From JADLHS01 sp049840435 (GTDB lineage Bacteria; Verrucomicrobiota; Verrucomicrobiia; Limisphaerales; JADLHS01), in contig JASGKY010000042.1 of NCBI GenBank assembly GCA_049840435.1, positions 124,001 to 188,000 on the forward strand: a DNA stretch of 64,000 bases, written 5' to 3'. Under the pieces are notes generated by a model. It saw only the letters and a list, made by a program, of their open reading frames with translations, searched no databases and was not told the DNA's origin. Each line of letters opens with the position of its first letter. Positions within the stretch are counted from its first letter, which is position 1. The translations under genes and the position numbers were made by a program. Of the stretch, positions 38,082 through 46,841 are shown piece by piece.

Positions 38082-38185
38082 ATTTTATTCCATACCAAAA
38101 CCCCTTGTGATTTGGAAATCACCATGAGAAACCCGGATTGGAGCTGTCCCGACGTCCGGATGCCACTGCACAAGGGTCTGTCATC

Positions 38186-38410
38186 ATGCACCTAAACACT
38201 TACGCTTCGTCCGAGACTCGCTCAAACAGCGCTCCGCCTTACCTGACTGCGGTCGCCAAGAGTCAAGCTCCCATCCGCCAAGTATTCAGGTTTGTACCGA
38301 TGGAGGGAGTGGGCACACTGGTGCAAGACTGTTTACGGGCCGGGATGAAAAGAGTCTCGGTGGTGCCAAATCAGAATGGCACTTCTTGTACTCTCACAAT
38401 CGAATCCTGA
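38186..38410 (+). CDS. Small hypothetical protein (uncertain)
   Basis: A possible 74-residue protein beginning MHLNTYASSETRS, with a moderately hydrophobic C-terminal half (VFRFVPMEGVGTLVQDCLRAG) and a closing NGTSCTLTIES. No family was recognised. It is the only plus-strand candidate in an 868-base gap and follows the inverted repeat at 38038-38081. A 23-codon ORF starting at the ATG 38124, directly after a gtgattt/aaatcac palindrome, overlaps its start in another frame. An in-frame start at 38138 is possible but less attractive. Codon use looks plausible, but no ribosome-binding site stands out, so its reality is doubtful. Confidence 0.3.
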   Translation: MHLNTYASSETRSNSAPPYLTAVAKSQAPIRQVFRFVPMEGVGTLVQDCLRAGMKRVSVVPNQNGTSCTLTIES

Positions 38411-38445
38411 CCAAGCCCAAGAGCTAGGCCTCCGAAACATACAGC

Positions 38446-39102
38446 TCAAGGCTGAATCAGGTTATTGCGGATAGCGTAGCGGACCAGATCAGCCGTGCTG
38501 CGCAAGCGAAGTTTGTTTAGGATGTTCTTCCGGTGAGTTTCCACAGTGTCGAGACTGATCTCCAAAGCATGGGCGACTTCTTTGTTGGCCTTTCCTTCGG
38601 CGAGCAATTGGACGATTTGCCGTTCCCGAGGGGTCAAGCGAAAGCGGGGGCCCGCTTCAGCGGCTGGGTTAGCAGCGGTAGATTTAGAATTACCGTTGCC
38701 AGGTCGGGCAATTTTCGGGGTTAAAAAATTCTTCCCGGCGGCCAAGGTTTCAATCGCCTTGGGCAACAATTCCGCCGCATCGCTCTTGAGCAAATAACCC
38801 CGCGCCCCCGCCTGCAGGACTTCGTCCGCCAACGCTTCCGAATCATGCATGGTCAGGATCAACACTTTGGTTTTCGGTGAAGCGGTTTTCAGTTGGCGGG
38901 TAACATCCAAACCGTTCAATTCCGGCATGGTGATGTCCAGCACGGCGATTTCTGGTTTGTGTTTGCGAGCAAGATCGACAGCAGCGCGGCCGTTGTCGGC
39001 TTCACCGCACAACTGCCACGCGCGTTGGCTTTCAATGACGGCTTTGACGCCCTGGCGGATGAGGCCATGGTCGTCAGCGATGATGATGCGTAGTCTGCTC
39101 AT
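38446..39102 (-). CDS. NarL/LuxR-type response regulator
   Basis: A 218-residue two-component regulator. The receiver (about 1-120) has IIADDH, the phospho-acceptor Asp in IAVLDITMPELNG and the Lys in GYLLKSDA. A low-complexity linker (about 140-155) leads to a LuxR-type DNA-binding domain with LTPRERQIVQLLAEGKANKE and LDTVETHRKNILNKL. The ATG overlaps the TGA of the upstream kinase (39099-39102), which marks the two as partners. It is the last gene of the TonB receptor/YfiR/kinase/regulator unit. The only nearby gene in the direction of transcription is the beta-repeat protein beginning at 37577, a possible but unproven target. Confidence 0.93.
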   Translation of the reverse strand: MSRLRIIIADDHGLIRQGVKAVIESQRAWQLCGEADNGRAAVDLARKHKPEIAVLDITMPELNGLDVTRQLKTASPKTKVLILTMHDSEALADEVLQAGARGYLLKSDAAELLPKAIETLAAGKNFLTPKIARPGNGNSKSTAANPAAEAGPRFRLTPRERQIVQLLAEGKANKEVAHALEISLDTVETHRKNILNKLRLRSTADLVRYAIRNNLIQP

Positions 39103-40871
39103 GGGACAGTAGGTGATATAGGAGCGGGAATCAGGTTTGTGGTTAAAAGAGGGACGGAAGCTAGCACTGTGACCCCCTCCGGGTCGGATTCAACCGTGAG
39201 ATGACCGCCCACCATAGTGAGCCGTTCCTGCATCGCTGCGAGGCCGACCCCGGAATTGCGCGGGAGCTTGGTGTCGCTCTTGGAGCTGGTGATTGGCAGA
39301 CCTTGGCCAAAATCCTGAATTTCTACGCGCACCTCCTGTTCATCGCGGGCCAGGCGGATGGAAATCTCCTTGGTGCCAGAGTGCCGGACCGCGTTGGAGA
39401 TGCTTTCTTGCACCACTCGGAACAGGGTCAATTCAATCTCGCGCGACAAGCGTCCTTCATACCCATCAAAACCGGCGGTCACTTGAATACCACTGCGCCG
39501 GGTCACTCCGGCGGCGAAATCCTTCAAGGCCCCCACCAACCCGAATTCTTCCAGCAGCGGCGGATGCAAAACGTACGTCAGCGTGCGGATCTCATGGATG
39601 GCTTGATCCAACAGTTGTAACATCTCTGGCTGCAAAGATTGTGGGTCTGCTCCGCGTTCGTTAAGAATTCGGGTGAAACCCATTTTCAAGGCGGCCAAGT
39701 GCTGCGCTGTCGTGTCATGCAACTCTCGGGCAATGCGCCGGCGCTCCTCCTCTTCAGCGTGCAATAATTGCGCCGTCAACTTGTGGCGCTCCTCCTCGGC
39801 TTGTTTGCGGGCGGAAATATTTTGCACGATGCCTGCCAGCACAATCGGTCGATCATTCGCATCGCACCGGATCTGCCCGTGATGCGCCACCCACAAGATG
39901 CTGTCATTCACCGTCCGCAACCGATATTCCACCGCGAGGGAGACCCGTCGGGCCACAGCCTGCTGGATGGCGTTCATAACGGACTCCAAGTCATCCAGGT
40001 GGATCAACCGATAGAACGTCTCGAGAGACATCGGCAGTTTTGTGACGTCGAAAATCTGTTTGGTTTCACTCGAACAAGTCACCGTATCGCTGGCAATGTG
40101 CCATTCCCAGACGCACATGCTGGAGGCTGTCAAAGCAAGTTTCAGGCGACTCTCACTCTCGCTGATGTTGCGGTTTTGGGTTTCGATTTCCGTCAACATC
40201 TGGTTGAACGCCGTCACCAAGTCGCCGATTTCATCCGGCGATTTGCTGAGCACGCGCACGCTGTAATCCTTGTGCTTGGTGATCTGCTTGGCAACGGCGG
40301 CCAGCCGAGCAATCGGGTCGGACACCATGCCTTGCAACCGGGACGCCAGCAGCATAGCAACCCCCGCCAAGCCGATCAGAAACAACGTCACAATCAGCAG
40401 GAAGGTTTTGGCCCGAGCCGTCTGCTGCTTCAGGTTGGCATGCAGAACAATGAAGCCGACCGTATCATCCTCCAGCCGAATCTTGCGGGTCAACACCAGC
40501 CGATAAGCCTCAAACGAATGACCTTCATGCAACATGCGTGGCGGTGAAAAATTAACCGGCCCGCTCCGATTGAACGAAGCCAGCAATTTCCCATCCCGGA
40601 AAAAGATATATACGGCATCAATTTCACCGCGCGACCGGAGCGCATTGAGCGGGTCTTGGATATCGCGGAGGTCTTGGAACGCGACAGCCACTGAGCTGTT
40701 AGCCGCGGTCACCTCCGCCAAAGAGGCGATTTGCGCCACGAGATTTTGTTTCGCGTTGATTGTATCATAAACCCAAACGGCAACAGCGCCCAATGTTAAC
40801 ACGACAAAGCTGGTCCCCAGAATTACCAGGCTCAACCGCCACTTAATCTGATTGAAATTTGGCAAGTTCAT
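39099..40871 (-). CDS. CHASE8-HAMP-PAS sensor histidine kinase
   Basis: A 590-residue membrane kinase. The first helix (LSLVILGTSFVVLTLGAVAV) and a periplasmic CHASE8-like domain (about 40-150, ending GFIVLHANLKQQ) match sensors that work with YfiR-type proteins. A second helix (FLLIVTLFLIGLAGVAMLLA) is followed by HAMP (about 180-230), a PAS/PAC domain (about 240-355, WEWHIASDTV and VEYRLRTVNDSILWV) and HisKA_3 with the His in RIARELHDTTAQHLAALKM. The HATPase domain keeps ESISNAVRH, QDFGQGL and GVGLAAMQERL. It starts 4 bases after the YfiR-like gene and overlaps the NarL regulator. The periplasmic YfiR-like partner probably modulates its activity, as YfiR does for the diguanylate cyclase YfiN; here the output is phosphotransfer. 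Confidence 0.9.
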   Translation of the reverse strand: MNLPNFNQIKWRLSLVILGTSFVVLTLGAVAVWVYDTINAKQNLVAQIASLAEVTAANSSVAVAFQDLRDIQDPLNALRSRGEIDAVYIFFRDGKLLASFNRSGPVNFSPPRMLHEGHSFEAYRLVLTRKIRLEDDTVGFIVLHANLKQQTARAKTFLLIVTLFLIGLAGVAMLLASRLQGMVSDPIARLAAVAKQITKHKDYSVRVLSKSPDEIGDLVTAFNQMLTEIETQNRNISESESRLKLALTASSMCVWEWHIASDTVTCSSETKQIFDVTKLPMSLETFYRLIHLDDLESVMNAIQQAVARRVSLAVEYRLRTVNDSILWVAHHGQIRCDANDRPIVLAGIVQNISARKQAEEERHKLTAQLLHAEEEERRRIARELHDTTAQHLAALKMGFTRILNERGADPQSLQPEMLQLLDQAIHEIRTLTYVLHPPLLEEFGLVGALKDFAAGVTRRSGIQVTAGFDGYEGRLSREIELTLFRVVQESISNAVRHSGTKEISIRLARDEQEVRVEIQDFGQGLPITSSKSDTKLPRNSGVGLAAMQERLTMVGGHLTVESDPEGVTVLASVPLLTTNLIPAPISPTVP

Positions 40872-40875
40872 CAGT

Positions 40876-41451
40876 TCAATCCGTTTTTCGGAATGGCTTG
40901 GTCGGGGGATCTTCTTCCGGAGGTCGCAGGCTCTTGTCCAAACGGATCAACCGGGAACTCAGTTGTAACCGAGCCTGTCGGGTAGCTTCTAGATTGATCC
41001 GCAAATTGATGCTGGCATTGGATCGAACCAATGTGATCATCCCGCGCGCTTCAAAGCCCTTCATGTCGCTGACGGTCAGAATGGGCCGGCCCCGCAAGGC
41101 ATCAAAAATGGAATCCAGTTTGCGTCGCTCAGATTCGCTGATGTAAAGGACCTGGCAGTTGGTAATCTGTTCGACAGAAGTGAACCGGACGACTTGGACC
41201 TTGCGGTTCTGGGCCGTCCGTCCCGCCACGATCTCATCAAGCGCCTTATCAACGGGGTCCTTGCCGAGCACGCCAAGCACCACGGGAGTTGTGTCGCTGG
41301 CAAAGGCATTGGTCGGCCATTCGACCAATTTGGCGAAGTTGTACAGGAATGCCGCTTTGACCTGATTCTCCGGCGCCTGAATTTCCTCGCCGATCGCGCT
41401 CGGCAGAACGCCCCACAGGAGGGCGCAAAGGAAATAGCACCGGAGGAGCAC
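40876..41451 (-). CDS. YfiR-like periplasmic regulator (DUF4154)
   Basis: A 191-residue exported protein. A signal peptide (CYFLCALLWGVLPSAIG) precedes the DUF4154/YfiR domain, which opens with VKAAFLYNFAKLVEWP, a hallmark of the family. It continues with VVLGVLGKDPVDKALDEI, QVLYISESERRKL and the closing INLRINLEATRQARLQLSS. YfiR of Pseudomonas is a redox-responsive periplasmic inhibitor of a membrane signalling enzyme. The classical disulphide Cys pairs are not evident here; only one Cys is seen in the mature domain, in NCQVLYIS. The gene lies between a TonB-dependent receptor (48 bases upstream after frame correction) and a CHASE8 kinase (4 bases downstream). This supports a chain in which receptor occupancy or envelope state is passed to the kinase. 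Confidence 0.88.
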   Translation of the reverse strand: MLLRCYFLCALLWGVLPSAIGEEIQAPENQVKAAFLYNFAKLVEWPTNAFASDTTPVVLGVLGKDPVDKALDEIVAGRTAQNRKVQVVRFTSVEQITNCQVLYISESERRKLDSIFDALRGRPILTVSDMKGFEARGMITLVRSNASINLRINLEATRQARLQLSSRLIRLDKSLRPPEEDPPTKPFRKTD

Positions 41452-41499
41452 CCTCCAGTAAAAAACCAGTTGGGGCGAGGCGTGGTTTGGAATATGGAG

Positions 41500-43467
41500 C
41501 TAAAAGCGCCACGATATTTTCCCGTAAACACTCCGTTGAATTTCCCGTTGGTTGGTGAGCACTTGGGTCGCACCGAAATTCAGGATCGGCAGGCTCGATC
41601 AGATTCAGGCCGACCAGCGAAAGCTCTAGATTTGGCCGCAGTCGCCAGGCGAGGCGGGCATCAATCGTGGCGTAGGCCGGAACATGCGGATTTTCCAGTT
41701 CATCTACAAACCGCAGGCCGAGGTCAAAATCCACCCGCTTGGTTAGATTCATCTGGGCGCGCAAGGAGAATTGATGCTGTGGCGCATTACCTTCCAAGAG
41801 CGCAATCGTGGCGTAATCCGTTCCGCCATCGGTCGGAGACAGATTGAGTTCGTAAAAGGTGTAGGTCCCGCGCCAACGCCACCAATCGAGCATCTGCCAG
41901 TCGGACGCCAACTCCACACCCCAAGCCTCCCCTTCTAATTTGTTGAAGGTATAGTAAGTGGCGATCGGCACGGGGGGATCAACCGGCACGGCACAGGTTC
42001 AAGACTGCGAAGCTCGGAGTAATCATGAAAAAAAGCGACGACATCGTAAGAAAACCGCGGCGCAAGCGAGGCGCGATAACCGACTTCGTAAGCAACGAGG
42101 ACTTCCGATTCCCCGTTGTGATTGCCAAGGACCGAATAAACATTCGTCCCGAACGGCCGATTGATTCGAATGTCCTCTTCCGCGCGGGACGGAGTGCGCA
42201 CAGCCCGTGAGATCGACGTCCAAACGGTGGATTTATCCGTCGGCGTCCATGCCAAGCGGCCGCTAGGCTGACACTCGAAACCGGTGAATTCATTGTGCTC
42301 CAGCCGGGTACCGAGCGTCAGGCGAAGTTGGTTTTCCACCAGCGTGATTTCATCCTGTCCGAAAATATTAAAGAGTCCGGAGGTGCGGTGCGTCGGGTAA
42401 AAACTACTAGCGAAGCTGTTGCGAATCGCGTCGGTGGTGACCCGATATCCCAGCCCCCACACAATGTCGTTACGGGCGTTGAGTTCAAAGTGGTGTTGCG
42501 CATCCACGTCGAAAACTTCGCGCCGTTCCTCCGGCAGATTACTCTCCCGTTCGGTGTGATCGTAATAGGATTGAATCTTCACCTCAGAACCATTGGCCAG
42601 CTGCTTGGTCCAACGACCCAACACGTTCGCACCTGAGATGTCGAAGTCATCCGAAATGGTTTGTGTGAATGGAGCCGTGGGGCTGGCCTCGCTGAATTGC
42701 CAGGCTTCCTGACCAACATAGGCATCGCCTTGCAATGTGAACAAATCAGTGTCCTGTGAACCCCAATCCATCCGAAACCCGCCCCGAACCACCTGCCACT
42801 CGTCATCGCCATCCGCGCCGGTCGAATACACAGAATCATCCGTGTTCCTGTAGCTCCCATAAACACGGAAGAAACCTTCGTCACCCAGTTTCCCGCCGTA
42901 GCGAACCCCGCCGAACGCCCGCTCCTCGGTGCCGCCACCGCCAGTGACCAACCAACCTTGTGTGTCCTGCGCCATTTTGGAAGTAATGTTGATGACACCA
43001 TTGACCGCGTTTGCCCCCCACAAAGCCGCGCCGGGGCCGCGGATGACCTCAATCTGTTGCAGGTCTTCAAGAATGGTGTCCTGCACGTCCCAATAGACGC
43101 CGGCGAACAATGGTGTATAAACACTGCGCCCATCCATCTGCACGAGCAGCTTGTTGGCGTACTCGTTGTTAAAACCTCGCGCCGTGATCGCCCAAGAATG
43201 GGAATTGATCTGCGCCACCTGGATACCAGGCACGTAGCGTAGCGAATCCGCAATGGTGGTGAACCCCTGCCGCCGGATGTCTTCCTCACTAACGACGTAA
43301 ATCGCCGCCGCCGCCCCGCTGAGCGGTTCGGAATGCCGGGAGACCGAGGTCACTTGGACTTCTGTCAGTTGCTCCACTTCCAGATCCGCCAGGTTAGTTT
43401 GCACCAATTGAGCCAACAATGATCCGATGGAACTGAGCAAGATGCATCCGACGATAAGTTTTCGCAT
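41500..43467 (-). CDS. TonB-dependent outer-membrane receptor (two frameshifts)
   Basis: A receptor of about 655 residues. A signal peptide (LIVGCILLSSIGSLLA) precedes the plug domain, with SRHSEPLSGAAAAIYVVSEE, FTTIADSLRYVPGI, DGRSVYTPLFAGVYWD and IEVIRGPGAALWGANAVNG. A 22-strand-type barrel follows, ending in an aromatic C-terminal strand (YGKISWRF). The gene is read in three frames. Near 41975 the break lies at a run of six G (41972-41977), or at a gtgcc tandem copy just upstream. Near 41577 an extra base in AAA must be removed to reach the proper stop at 41500. Both sides of each break match the receptor family closely. It starts the YfiR/kinase/regulator unit and may act as signal input as well as transporter. 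The substrate is unknown. Confidence 0.88.
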
Positions 43468-43506
43468 AACGTGAAATCCTGATAACCCGATTGCCGCTTT
43501 GACGTT

Positions 43507-44451
43507 TCAACTCGTCCGGCTAAAGGGGACCAGCGGTAATTTTTGATCACTACCTTCCCGAACTTCCGGATGAACATCAGCATGAGCCCTTGGAACGTCG
43601 TGGCGGTGGTGAGATACCCCCAGCAATTCGCTGAGCGGAATCCCGGCCCCGCGATAGGTCATGAAGAATGGGAACGTATTGGCGCGAGCATAAATCCAAT
43701 CGCGGTTCAGACAGACAGTGAAAAAACTCCCAGCCGGGCATAAACGATACCCCCATGCCCACCAACCAAATCCAAAAGGCCGGCGATTGCGTGTAAGCCC
43801 GGTAATTCGGACTGATGGCATAGGCGACCAGTGTGATGATATACCCGACACTCGCCAACCAGTACAGATAGTCGGTGCAATTGGGATTGGGGAAAATAAA
43901 GTAGATTGCCCCAAAAGCCACGAGCGCCACCCCGAACACAACGGGGAAAACCCAGCGCAATTTGGGATGCGGCTGCTCGAACCAATGATCGGGCAGGAGA
44001 TGGGAAAAGAGCGAAAAAAGCGTGACGTGGAACAAGCAAAACAATGGGTAAAAGAAATACTCCATGGCCGGCATGTTGTTCCCAGCCAAAGATGCCGCGT
44101 CCAGTGCCCCCAGCCTTCGCCTGGTTTCGTGATCCAAATCAGATAGCCATCAACGGGACGATAATGCCACGAACCAGCCTCGACGGCTTTATTCTGCGCC
44201 CAGATGCTTATCGGAATGAAAGATGACAGCACCAGAAACGTCATACACCACGTGAACCGGGCTGAGTAATACGGCCAGGCAAAAAGTATCCCCCCAACCA
44301 TGTACGCCAGGGTTGAGCCCTCATACGTGTAGCCGCGCCCATACAGGCACACTCCGACCACGATACTGAGCGCCGGCAGGATGAGACTCAGCGGCGTTGT
44401 CAGACTAAACCGGCTGTGTGGCCACAGCGGTGTATTAAGTTTTGTGAGCAT
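43507..44451 (-). CDS. Polytopic membrane protein, lycopene-cyclase-like (three frameshifts)
   Basis: A membrane protein of about 310 residues with seven or more hydrophobic helices. It starts at MLTKLNTPLW, overlapping the end of the upstream membrane protein by 17 bases. Three one-base corrections, near 44081, at the A-run 43721-43726 and at the C-run 43617-43621, join the reads FAWPYYSARFTW, LGNNMPAMEYFFYPLFCLF, SFMPGWEFFTVCLNRDWIYA and LLGYLTTATTFQGLMLMFIR. After the last correction the frame stays open to 43365, inside the receptor gene, so the true end is uncertain; 43507 is the stop of the adjacent frame. MPAMEYFFYPLF resembles the P-x-E-E-x-x-F core of small lycopene cyclase (CrtYc/CrtYd) proteins. 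That resemblance is weak, and no other carotenoid gene lies nearby. Confidence 0.45.
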   Translation of the reverse strand: MLTKLNTPLWPHSRFSLTTPLSLILPALSIVVGVCLYGRGYTYEGSTLAYMVGGILFAWPYYSARFTWCMTFLVLSSFIPISIWAQNKAVEAGSWHYRPVDGYLIWITKPGEGWGHWTRHLWLGTTCRPWSISFTHCFACSTSRFFRSFPISCPIIGSSSRIPNCAGFSPLCSGWRSWLLGQSTLFSPIPIAPTICTGWRVSGISSHWSPMPSVRITGLTRNRRPFGFGWWAWGYRLCPAGSFFTVCLNRDWIYARANTFPFFMTYRGAGIPLSELLGVSHHRHDVPRAHADVHPEVREGSDQKLPLVPFSRTS

Positions 44452-45100
44452 CAAACCACCGTTTGGTTTTCTGCGCGATGAATCCAGGGTTGCGCCGGAG
44501 CAACTCGGTTTCATTCTCGCGCCCCTTTTTGCCCTTATCACGAATCAGAATCCGAGTGGGCTCATGAAATCCCGCCCAACGCTCCTCCTTCTTATACGTC
44601 CGGCCCTGCTCATCCACGACGTAGATGATGTCGTAGAACACCAACGTGGCCCAGAGATAGAGGTAATAGAACAACGGCACGACCCCCAGAATCCAAAGAA
44701 ATTCACAGACCGGGATTTTATGCCCGGTAAACCAGCCAAAAATCGGCACACGAATCTCAAACAAATCGCGCCCCGGTGGGAACGTCCAGACAAAGAGCAC
44801 GTCGGCCAACAACTCAAAAATCAGCCCAAGCAACAGAAACACCCCCACCGAAAGACAGAAGAAAACCCGCCAGGTCGCAAACTGCAGGATCACCCTGAAT
44901 TTCCACGCGAGCCACAGCAGCAGCGCATAATACGGCGCTAGCGCGATAAAATACGACCACTTGCCCGTGCCCGTGGCAATATAGGGCGTACCAGCGGATT
45001 GAGGGATGATCCACTCCGGCACGAGGAGCGCCAAAGCTGCCAACGGCAGCAGGAGATAAAAACGCAACAACGTCAGATACGAAGTGGTGCGGACATTCAT
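44435..45100 (-). CDS. Polytopic membrane protein, partner of the downstream lycopene-cyclase-like protein
   Basis: A 221-residue protein with about five hydrophobic helices (LLRFYLLLPLAALALLV, YYALLLWLAWKF, VFFCLSVGVFLLLGLIFELL, FLWILGVVPLFYYLYLW) and a basic cytoplasmic tail (RDKGKKGRENETELLRRNPG). The segment GHKIPVCEFLWILGVVPLF parallels MPAMEYFFYPLF in the next protein, whose start overlaps this gene by 17 bases. Two adjacent small membrane proteins with the same core motif recall heterodimeric lycopene cyclases, but specific identification is not possible from sequence inspection alone. A carotenoid or polyprenoid-modifying role is a guess. It is intact, unlike its neighbour. Confidence 0.55.
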   Translation of the reverse strand: MNVRTTSYLTLLRFYLLLPLAALALLVPEWIIPQSAGTPYIATGTGKWSYFIALAPYYALLLWLAWKFRVILQFATWRVFFCLSVGVFLLLGLIFELLADVLFVWTFPPGRDLFEIRVPIFGWFTGHKIPVCEFLWILGVVPLFYYLYLWATLVFYDIIYVVDEQGRTYKKEERWAGFHEPTRILIRDKGKKGRENETELLRRNPGFIAQKTKRWFDAHKT

Positions 45101-45254
45101 TTTCTGAGGAGTAACCGGCTGGGCAACGGCGGCCCTATACTTCGCCGCAGCCGCACGTGCATGTAAAGCCCAATCCCATCATCCCAAGGTATATGGCAGT
45201 GACCATTACAAACCACCCAAAGAGGCGGATTGTGCTGTGCGAGACCTGCAGCTT

Positions 45255-46202
45255 TTATCCTAACCGCAATCCCGGCTTCACCGGATGTCCCGCCAAAAAC
45301 TCCATCGCCGACAACCGCCGCCCCCCCTCGCGTTGCAATGCGGTGATGCATAGCGAGCCTTCGCCACACCCGACGAGAATACCAGTCTTGTCAGCAGCGA
45401 GCACTTCGCCCGCCGGACCGTTCGCGGTGGCAACCTCAGCTTGCCAGAGTTTGAGCAACATCGGCTGCGTCGCTCCGGGTAGATACGTGAATGCCCCAGG
45501 CCACGGTGTGAAGGCACGGATGCGATTCCAGATCGCCCGCGCCGGCTGCTCCCAATCAATGCGGCCCGCTTCCTTTTTGATCTTGGCAACATGCGTGGCG
45601 AGTTCGTGTTGCTGCGGGCGCGGTTGAATCGTGCCAGCGGCATAAGCCGGAATGGTTTCAACGAGAAAATCCGCCCCGAGTTGAGCAAGCCGATCGTGCA
45701 ATGTCGCAGCGTTGTCCTCGGTCCGAATCGGAGTGACGCGTTGCGTCAGGATGTCCCCGGTATCGAGGCCGACATCCATCTTCATGATGGTCACGCCGGT
45801 CTCGACTTCGCCGTTGAGGATGGCGGATTGGATCGGTGACGCGCCGCGATATTTTGGCAGTAAGGAGGTATGAACGTTCAGGCAGCCCAAGCGCGGTAGA
45901 TCCAAAATGCTTTGCGGCAATATCTGGCCAAAGGCCGCCACAGCGATCAACTCCGGCTGCAACGCCTGCAGTTCGGCAATAAATTTTTCCTCGCGCGCCT
46001 TGAGCGGCTGCAATACCGGCAGATTGGCACGCAGGGCGAGTTCCTTCACCGGGGATGGCTGCAACTTAAGGTCGCGGCCCTTGGGCCGATCAGGTTGCGT
46101 CACTGCGGCAACGATCTGGAACGCCGGTTCGCGTAAAAGCGCGGCCAGACTGGCGGCAGCCAGGTCTGGCGTGCCCATGAAGATGAGGCGCAAGGCAGCC
46201 AT
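45255..46202 (-). CDS. fmt: Methionyl-tRNA formyltransferase
   Basis: A 315-residue cytoplasmic enzyme that formylates initiator Met-tRNA using 10-formyl-tetrahydrofolate. The N-terminal Rossmann-like domain starts RLIFMGTPDLAAASL. The catalytic Asn-His pair lies in LNVHTSLLPKYRGASPIQSA and the Asp in MDVGLDTGDIL. The C-terminal OB-like tRNA-binding domain begins near residue 205 (KEAGRIDWEQPARAIWNRIR, AFTPWPGAFTYL). Length and motifs are normal. It follows adenylate kinase by 24 bases on the same strand. Confidence 0.96.
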   Translation of the reverse strand: MAALRLIFMGTPDLAAASLAALLREPAFQIVAAVTQPDRPKGRDLKLQPSPVKELALRANLPVLQPLKAREEKFIAELQALQPELIAVAAFGQILPQSILDLPRLGCLNVHTSLLPKYRGASPIQSAILNGEVETGVTIMKMDVGLDTGDILTQRVTPIRTEDNAATLHDRLAQLGADFLVETIPAYAAGTIQPRPQQHELATHVAKIKKEAGRIDWEQPARAIWNRIRAFTPWPGAFTYLPGATQPMLLKLWQAEVATANGPAGEVLAADKTGILVGCGEGSLCITALQREGGRRLSAMEFLAGHPVKPGLRLG

Positions 46203-46226
46203 GAAAACGTGCGCGCTGAGGCGCGA

Positions 46227-46814
46227 TTATTTCAACACCTTGTCCACGCGCGCCAAGATGTCGCGCAACACTTTGGTAGGTGACTGGGTGGAATCAATGC
46301 GCTGCACGCGTTTCGGACCATAGAAACTCAGCACCGGCTTGGTTTCGGATTCGTAAACTTTGAGACGATGCCGGATGACGTCGAGGTTCGCATCATCCAG
46401 CCGGTTTTCCTTCAGCGCGCGGCGTTGCAACCGCTGCACCAACGCATTGAAGTTGGGACAGTGCAGATAAAAGATCGCCTTCACGTCGAGGGTGGCATCG
46501 AGTATCTGGGCCTGCTGCACATTGCGTGGGATGCCATCCAACACCAGCACATCTTCCTTGGGATGGAACTGCCCGCTATGTTGACTGTTCTTGATGAATC
46601 GGCGCCAAAGCTTCACGGTCGGTTCGTCCGGCACGAGTTGACCGCGACTGGTGTATTCGATGAATACCTTTGCCAGCGGATTTGCGGCGCTCAAGGAGCG
46701 AAACACATCGCCGCAAGCACAATGGAAAAAGTGTGGAATTGTTCCAAGGATTTTCCCCTGCGTCCCCTTGCCAGAGCCAGGCGCGCCAAACAGCAGGATC
46801 GTTCGGTATTTCAT
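46227..46814 (-). CDS. adk: Adenylate kinase / nucleoside monophosphate kinase
   Basis: A 195-residue kinase that interconverts ATP, AMP and ADP. The Walker A loop is LFGAPGSGKGTQGKIL, followed by an AMP-binding region (CGDVFRSL, GQLVPDEPTVKLW) and VLDGIPRNVQQAQIL, where Ile replaces the usual Phe of DGFPR. The lid region after RLQRRALKENRLDD is short and lacks the four-Cys zinc site, so this is the short-lid type. CGDVFR differs from the usual SGDLLR. Other nucleotide specificity (CMP or UMP) cannot be excluded. It lies between fmt and a membrane protein gene, with short gaps. Confidence 0.88.
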   Translation of the reverse strand: MKYRTILLFGAPGSGKGTQGKILGTIPHFFHCACGDVFRSLSAANPLAKVFIEYTSRGQLVPDEPTVKLWRRFIKNSQHSGQFHPKEDVLVLDGIPRNVQQAQILDATLDVKAIFYLHCPNFNALVQRLQRRALKENRLDDANLDVIRHRLKVYESETKPVLSFYGPKRVQRIDSTQSPTKVLRDILARVDKVLK

Positions 46815-46841
46815 GACAGGTCAATCGCACCCGGAATCAAC

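Larger units (their letters stand above)
37578..38445. other. Long intergenic region with inverted repeats and one small ORF
   Basis: These 868 bases separate the start of the beta-repeat gene from the end of the NarL-type regulator gene, both on the minus strand. The left part should hold the promoter of the putative 37577-20423 transcription unit, but no clear consensus was identified. The right part holds a perfect 14-bp inverted repeat (38038-38081), a gtgattt/aaatcac palindrome (38107-38122) and a small plus-strand ORF (38186-38410). No RNA gene was recognised. Confidence 0.5.

Noticed and set aside
41076..41573. 165-codon ORF overlapping the YfiR-like gene
   Set aside because: Its first codons are the frame-corrected tail of the TonB receptor read in a different frame, and the remainder is a shadow of the YfiR-like gene.
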